Below the pieces are notes generated by a model that made no database searches, was not told where the DNA came from, and saw only the letters and a list, made by a program, of their open reading frames with translations. From assembly GCF_001262505.1 (NCBI RefSeq), contig NZ_KQ410729.1, forward strand, positions 1-64,000: a stretch of 64,000 bases of DNA. The letters run 5' to 3'. Source of the DNA: Shinella sp. SUS2. GTDB lineage: Bacteria > Pseudomonadota > Alphaproteobacteria > Rhizobiales > Rhizobiaceae. The position numbers were made by a program, and so were the translations under genes. Of the stretch, positions 62,929 through 64,000 are shown in pieces. Each line of letters begins with the position of its first letter. Position 1 is the stretch's first letter.

Positions 62929-62976
62929 GATCTCCCTCCTTGAGGGGGAGATGTCCGGCAGGACAGAGGGGGGTAT
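62929..62976. repeat. rhizobial intergenic palindromic repeat
   Basis: The stretch has ATCTCCCTC...GAGGGGGAGAT followed by TCCGGCAGGACAGAGGGGGG. From memory this is a very common intergenic repeat unit in Rhizobiaceae and close relatives, forming a stem-loop in transcripts. It lies between the converging cupin and small secreted-protein genes. Number and spread in this genome cannot be told from one copy. Confidence 0.65.
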
Positions 62977-62994
62977 ATCGCCGCGGCCCAATCC

Positions 62995-63369
62995 TCACGT
63001 CTTGCACCGCATCAGCGGCCCCCAGCGCGTGCCGTCCGGAAAGCTCACGGTGTAGCCGCCGCTCTCGGGTGTCAGCGTCAGTTCGTGCGGCGTGGTCTCC
63101 TCGTATCCCTCCTCGTGGCACTCGGCGGCGATCTTCGTCGCGCCGTCAACCTGTTTCCCGTCGCCCTTGAATTCGCAAAAGGAGGCCGCGGTGGTGACGC
63201 CTTCCTTGTTCAGCAGGAAGAAGAAATCGGCACCGGAGGATTCTCCCGTCTCGGCATAGTGGCAGCCTTCCTGGTTGCCATAGCTGCCATCGACAAGATC
63301 GGCTGCCGCCCCCGCCGAACCGGTGAGTGCGATGCCGAGAAGAAGGGTGAGGCGGCCGCTGCGGATCAT
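62995..63369 (-). CDS. small secreted hypothetical protein
   Basis: This 124-residue protein has a signal peptide (MIRSGRLTLLLGIALTGSAGAAA) and a mature part with four cysteines (GCHYAETGE, SFCEFKGDG, AAECHEEG, MRCKT) that probably pair as disulfides in the periplasm. The beta-rich pattern (ELTLTPESGGYTVSFPDGTRWGPL) suggests a small beta-sandwich. I do not recognise a family. ATG 63369 overlaps the dihydropyrimidinase stop (ATGA), so it is translated from the same message. Confidence 0.75.
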   Translation of the reverse strand: MIRSGRLTLLLGIALTGSAGAAADLVDGSYGNQEGCHYAETGESSGADFFFLLNKEGVTTAASFCEFKGDGKQVDGATKIAAECHEEGYEETTPHELTLTPESGGYTVSFPDGTRWGPLMRCKT

Positions 63370-64000
63370 ACGCCGCTCGCCGGAATGCCGCTGCGCTCGA
63401 CCTTGCGTGGCGCGGTGATCTCCTTCCAGGTCGACAGCGCCTTGTTGACGGCGGCAAAGGGCTCGCGCTTGACGAACTGGCCGTGGCCCTCGCGCGTCTT
63501 GACGGTCGATTCCTCGATGGCGACCACGCCGCGCGTCAGGGTGAAGCGTGGCAGGCCGACGACATCCTTGCCTTCGAAGACGTTGTAGTCGATCGAGGAC
63601 TGCTGGTTCTTCGACGAGATGGTCTTCGACCGCTTCGGATCCCAGACGACGATATCCGCGTCCGCACCGACGAGGATGGCGCCCTTGCGCGGATAGACGT
63701 TGAGGATCTTCGCGATGTTGGTGGAGGTGACGGCGACGAACTCGTTCATGGTGAGCCGGCCGGTGTTGACGCCATGCGTCCAGAGCATCGGCATGCGGTC
63801 CTCCAGCCCCCCGGTGCCGTTCGGGATCTTGCGGAAATCGCCGAAACCGGTGCGCTTCTGTTCGCTGGTAAAGGCACAGTGGTCGGTCGCCACCACCTGC
63901 AAGGAGCCGCTCGCAAGGCCGGCCCAGAGCGAATCCTGGTGCTGCTTGTTGCGGAAGGGCGGGCTCATGACGCGGCGTGCGGCGTGGTCCCAGTCCTTGT
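63366..64000 (-). CDS. dihydropyrimidinase/hydantoinase, C-terminal part (partial)
   Basis: The last 210 residues of a cyclic-amidohydrolase enzyme run off the right edge: DWDHAARRVMSPPFR at the edge, VVATDHCAFT with the catalytic metal-binding Asp, FRKIPNGTGGLEDRMPMLW, and YPRKGAILVGADADIVVWDP. It hydrolyses 5,6-dihydrouracil/-thymine or hydantoins to N-carbamoyl acids, the second step of reductive pyrimidine degradation. The missing N-terminal part lies beyond the window. Its neighbours (importer, cupin) suggest a pyrimidine-salvage-for-nitrogen operon. Confidence 0.92.
   Translation of the reverse strand, partial: KDWDHAARRVMSPPFRNKQHQDSLWAGLASGSLQVVATDHCAFTSEQKRTGFGDFRKIPNGTGGLEDRMPMLWTHGVNTGRLTMNEFVAVTSTNIAKILNVYPRKGAILVGADADIVVWDPKRSKTISSKNQQSSIDYNVFEGKDVVGLPRFTLTRGVVAIEESTVKTREGHGQFVKREPFAAVNKALSTWKEITAPRKVERSGIPASGV

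Overview
The window is a high-GC alphaproteobacterial chromosome segment that most resembles the Rhizobiaceae (Rhizobium/Agrobacterium/Shinella/Ensifer group). Supporting signs are a KpsC/S/T/M/E capsule-export set of the rhizobial rkp type, a soxBDAG sarcosine oxidase operon, a urease cluster in the order D-A-x-B-x-x-C-x-E-F-G placed next to livHMGF, an MCP ending in a WxxF pentapeptide, and a copy of a GGGGGAGAT/CAGAGGGGGG palindromic repeat of the kind scattered through rhizobial genomes. There are no rRNA genes, intact tRNA genes, CRISPR arrays or complete insertion sequences.

Layout. 1-3150 is a visibly AT-richer accessory patch: a helical-repeat protein, a 573-aa protein ending in a GIY-YIG-like (T5orf172/MUG113) domain flanked by a 23-bp imperfect direct repeat, and a tRNA-3'-end-like sequence at the border with core DNA. 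3.2-5.8 kb holds a class III cyclase, a membrane-anchored degenerate thermonuclease-like protein and a 53-aa protein. 5.8-7.5 kb is a FAH-family hydrolase divergent from a GntR regulator, with a perfect palindrome between them. 7.5-9.0 kb is a NodT-type outer-membrane factor. 9.9-13.2 kb looks like a quinone/electrophile detoxification locus: a VOC-dioxygenase/serine-hydrolase fusion, an FMN quinone reductase and a second ring-cleaving dioxygenase. 13.5-15.9 kb is a dCache chemoreceptor. 16.4-21.7 kb is an RND pump with two tandem adaptors.

22.1-30.1 kb is the group-2 capsule machinery: a Wza/KpsD-like export lipoprotein, KpsC and KpsS on the plus strand, converging on kpsE-kpsM-kpsT on the minus strand. 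30.2-31.1 kb is cysQ. 31.2-38.9 kb is a one-carbon/glycine-betaine catabolic block (soxBDAG and a dimethylglycine-dehydrogenase-like flavoprotein). 39.1-44.8 kb is a branched-chain-type ABC importer with a small membrane protein. 44.9-52.6 kb is the urease cluster, interleaved with a DUF1272 Cys-rich protein, an LprI-like protein, a GT29-like 'urease operon accessory protein' and a diguanylate cyclase. 52.6-53.3 kb is a Crp/Fnr regulator with a perfect FNR-type box in its own upstream region. 53.4-58.1 kb is a second RND pump. 58.4-62.4 kb is an ABC importer of the NMT1/SsuA type carrying an SMR-like gene, followed by a cupin, a small secreted protein and the 3' part of a dihydropyrimidinase gene; together these suggest pyrimidine uptake and catabolism.

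Several blocks share a nitrogen theme: methylated glycines give one-carbon units and glycine, urease releases ammonia, and dihydropyrimidine breakdown also releases ammonia. The strongest leads for new biology are the repeat-flanked module at the left edge, the non-urease genes inside the urease operon, the dioxygenase-hydrolase fusion with an internal ribosome-binding site, and the nuclease-like protein lacking catalytic residues.
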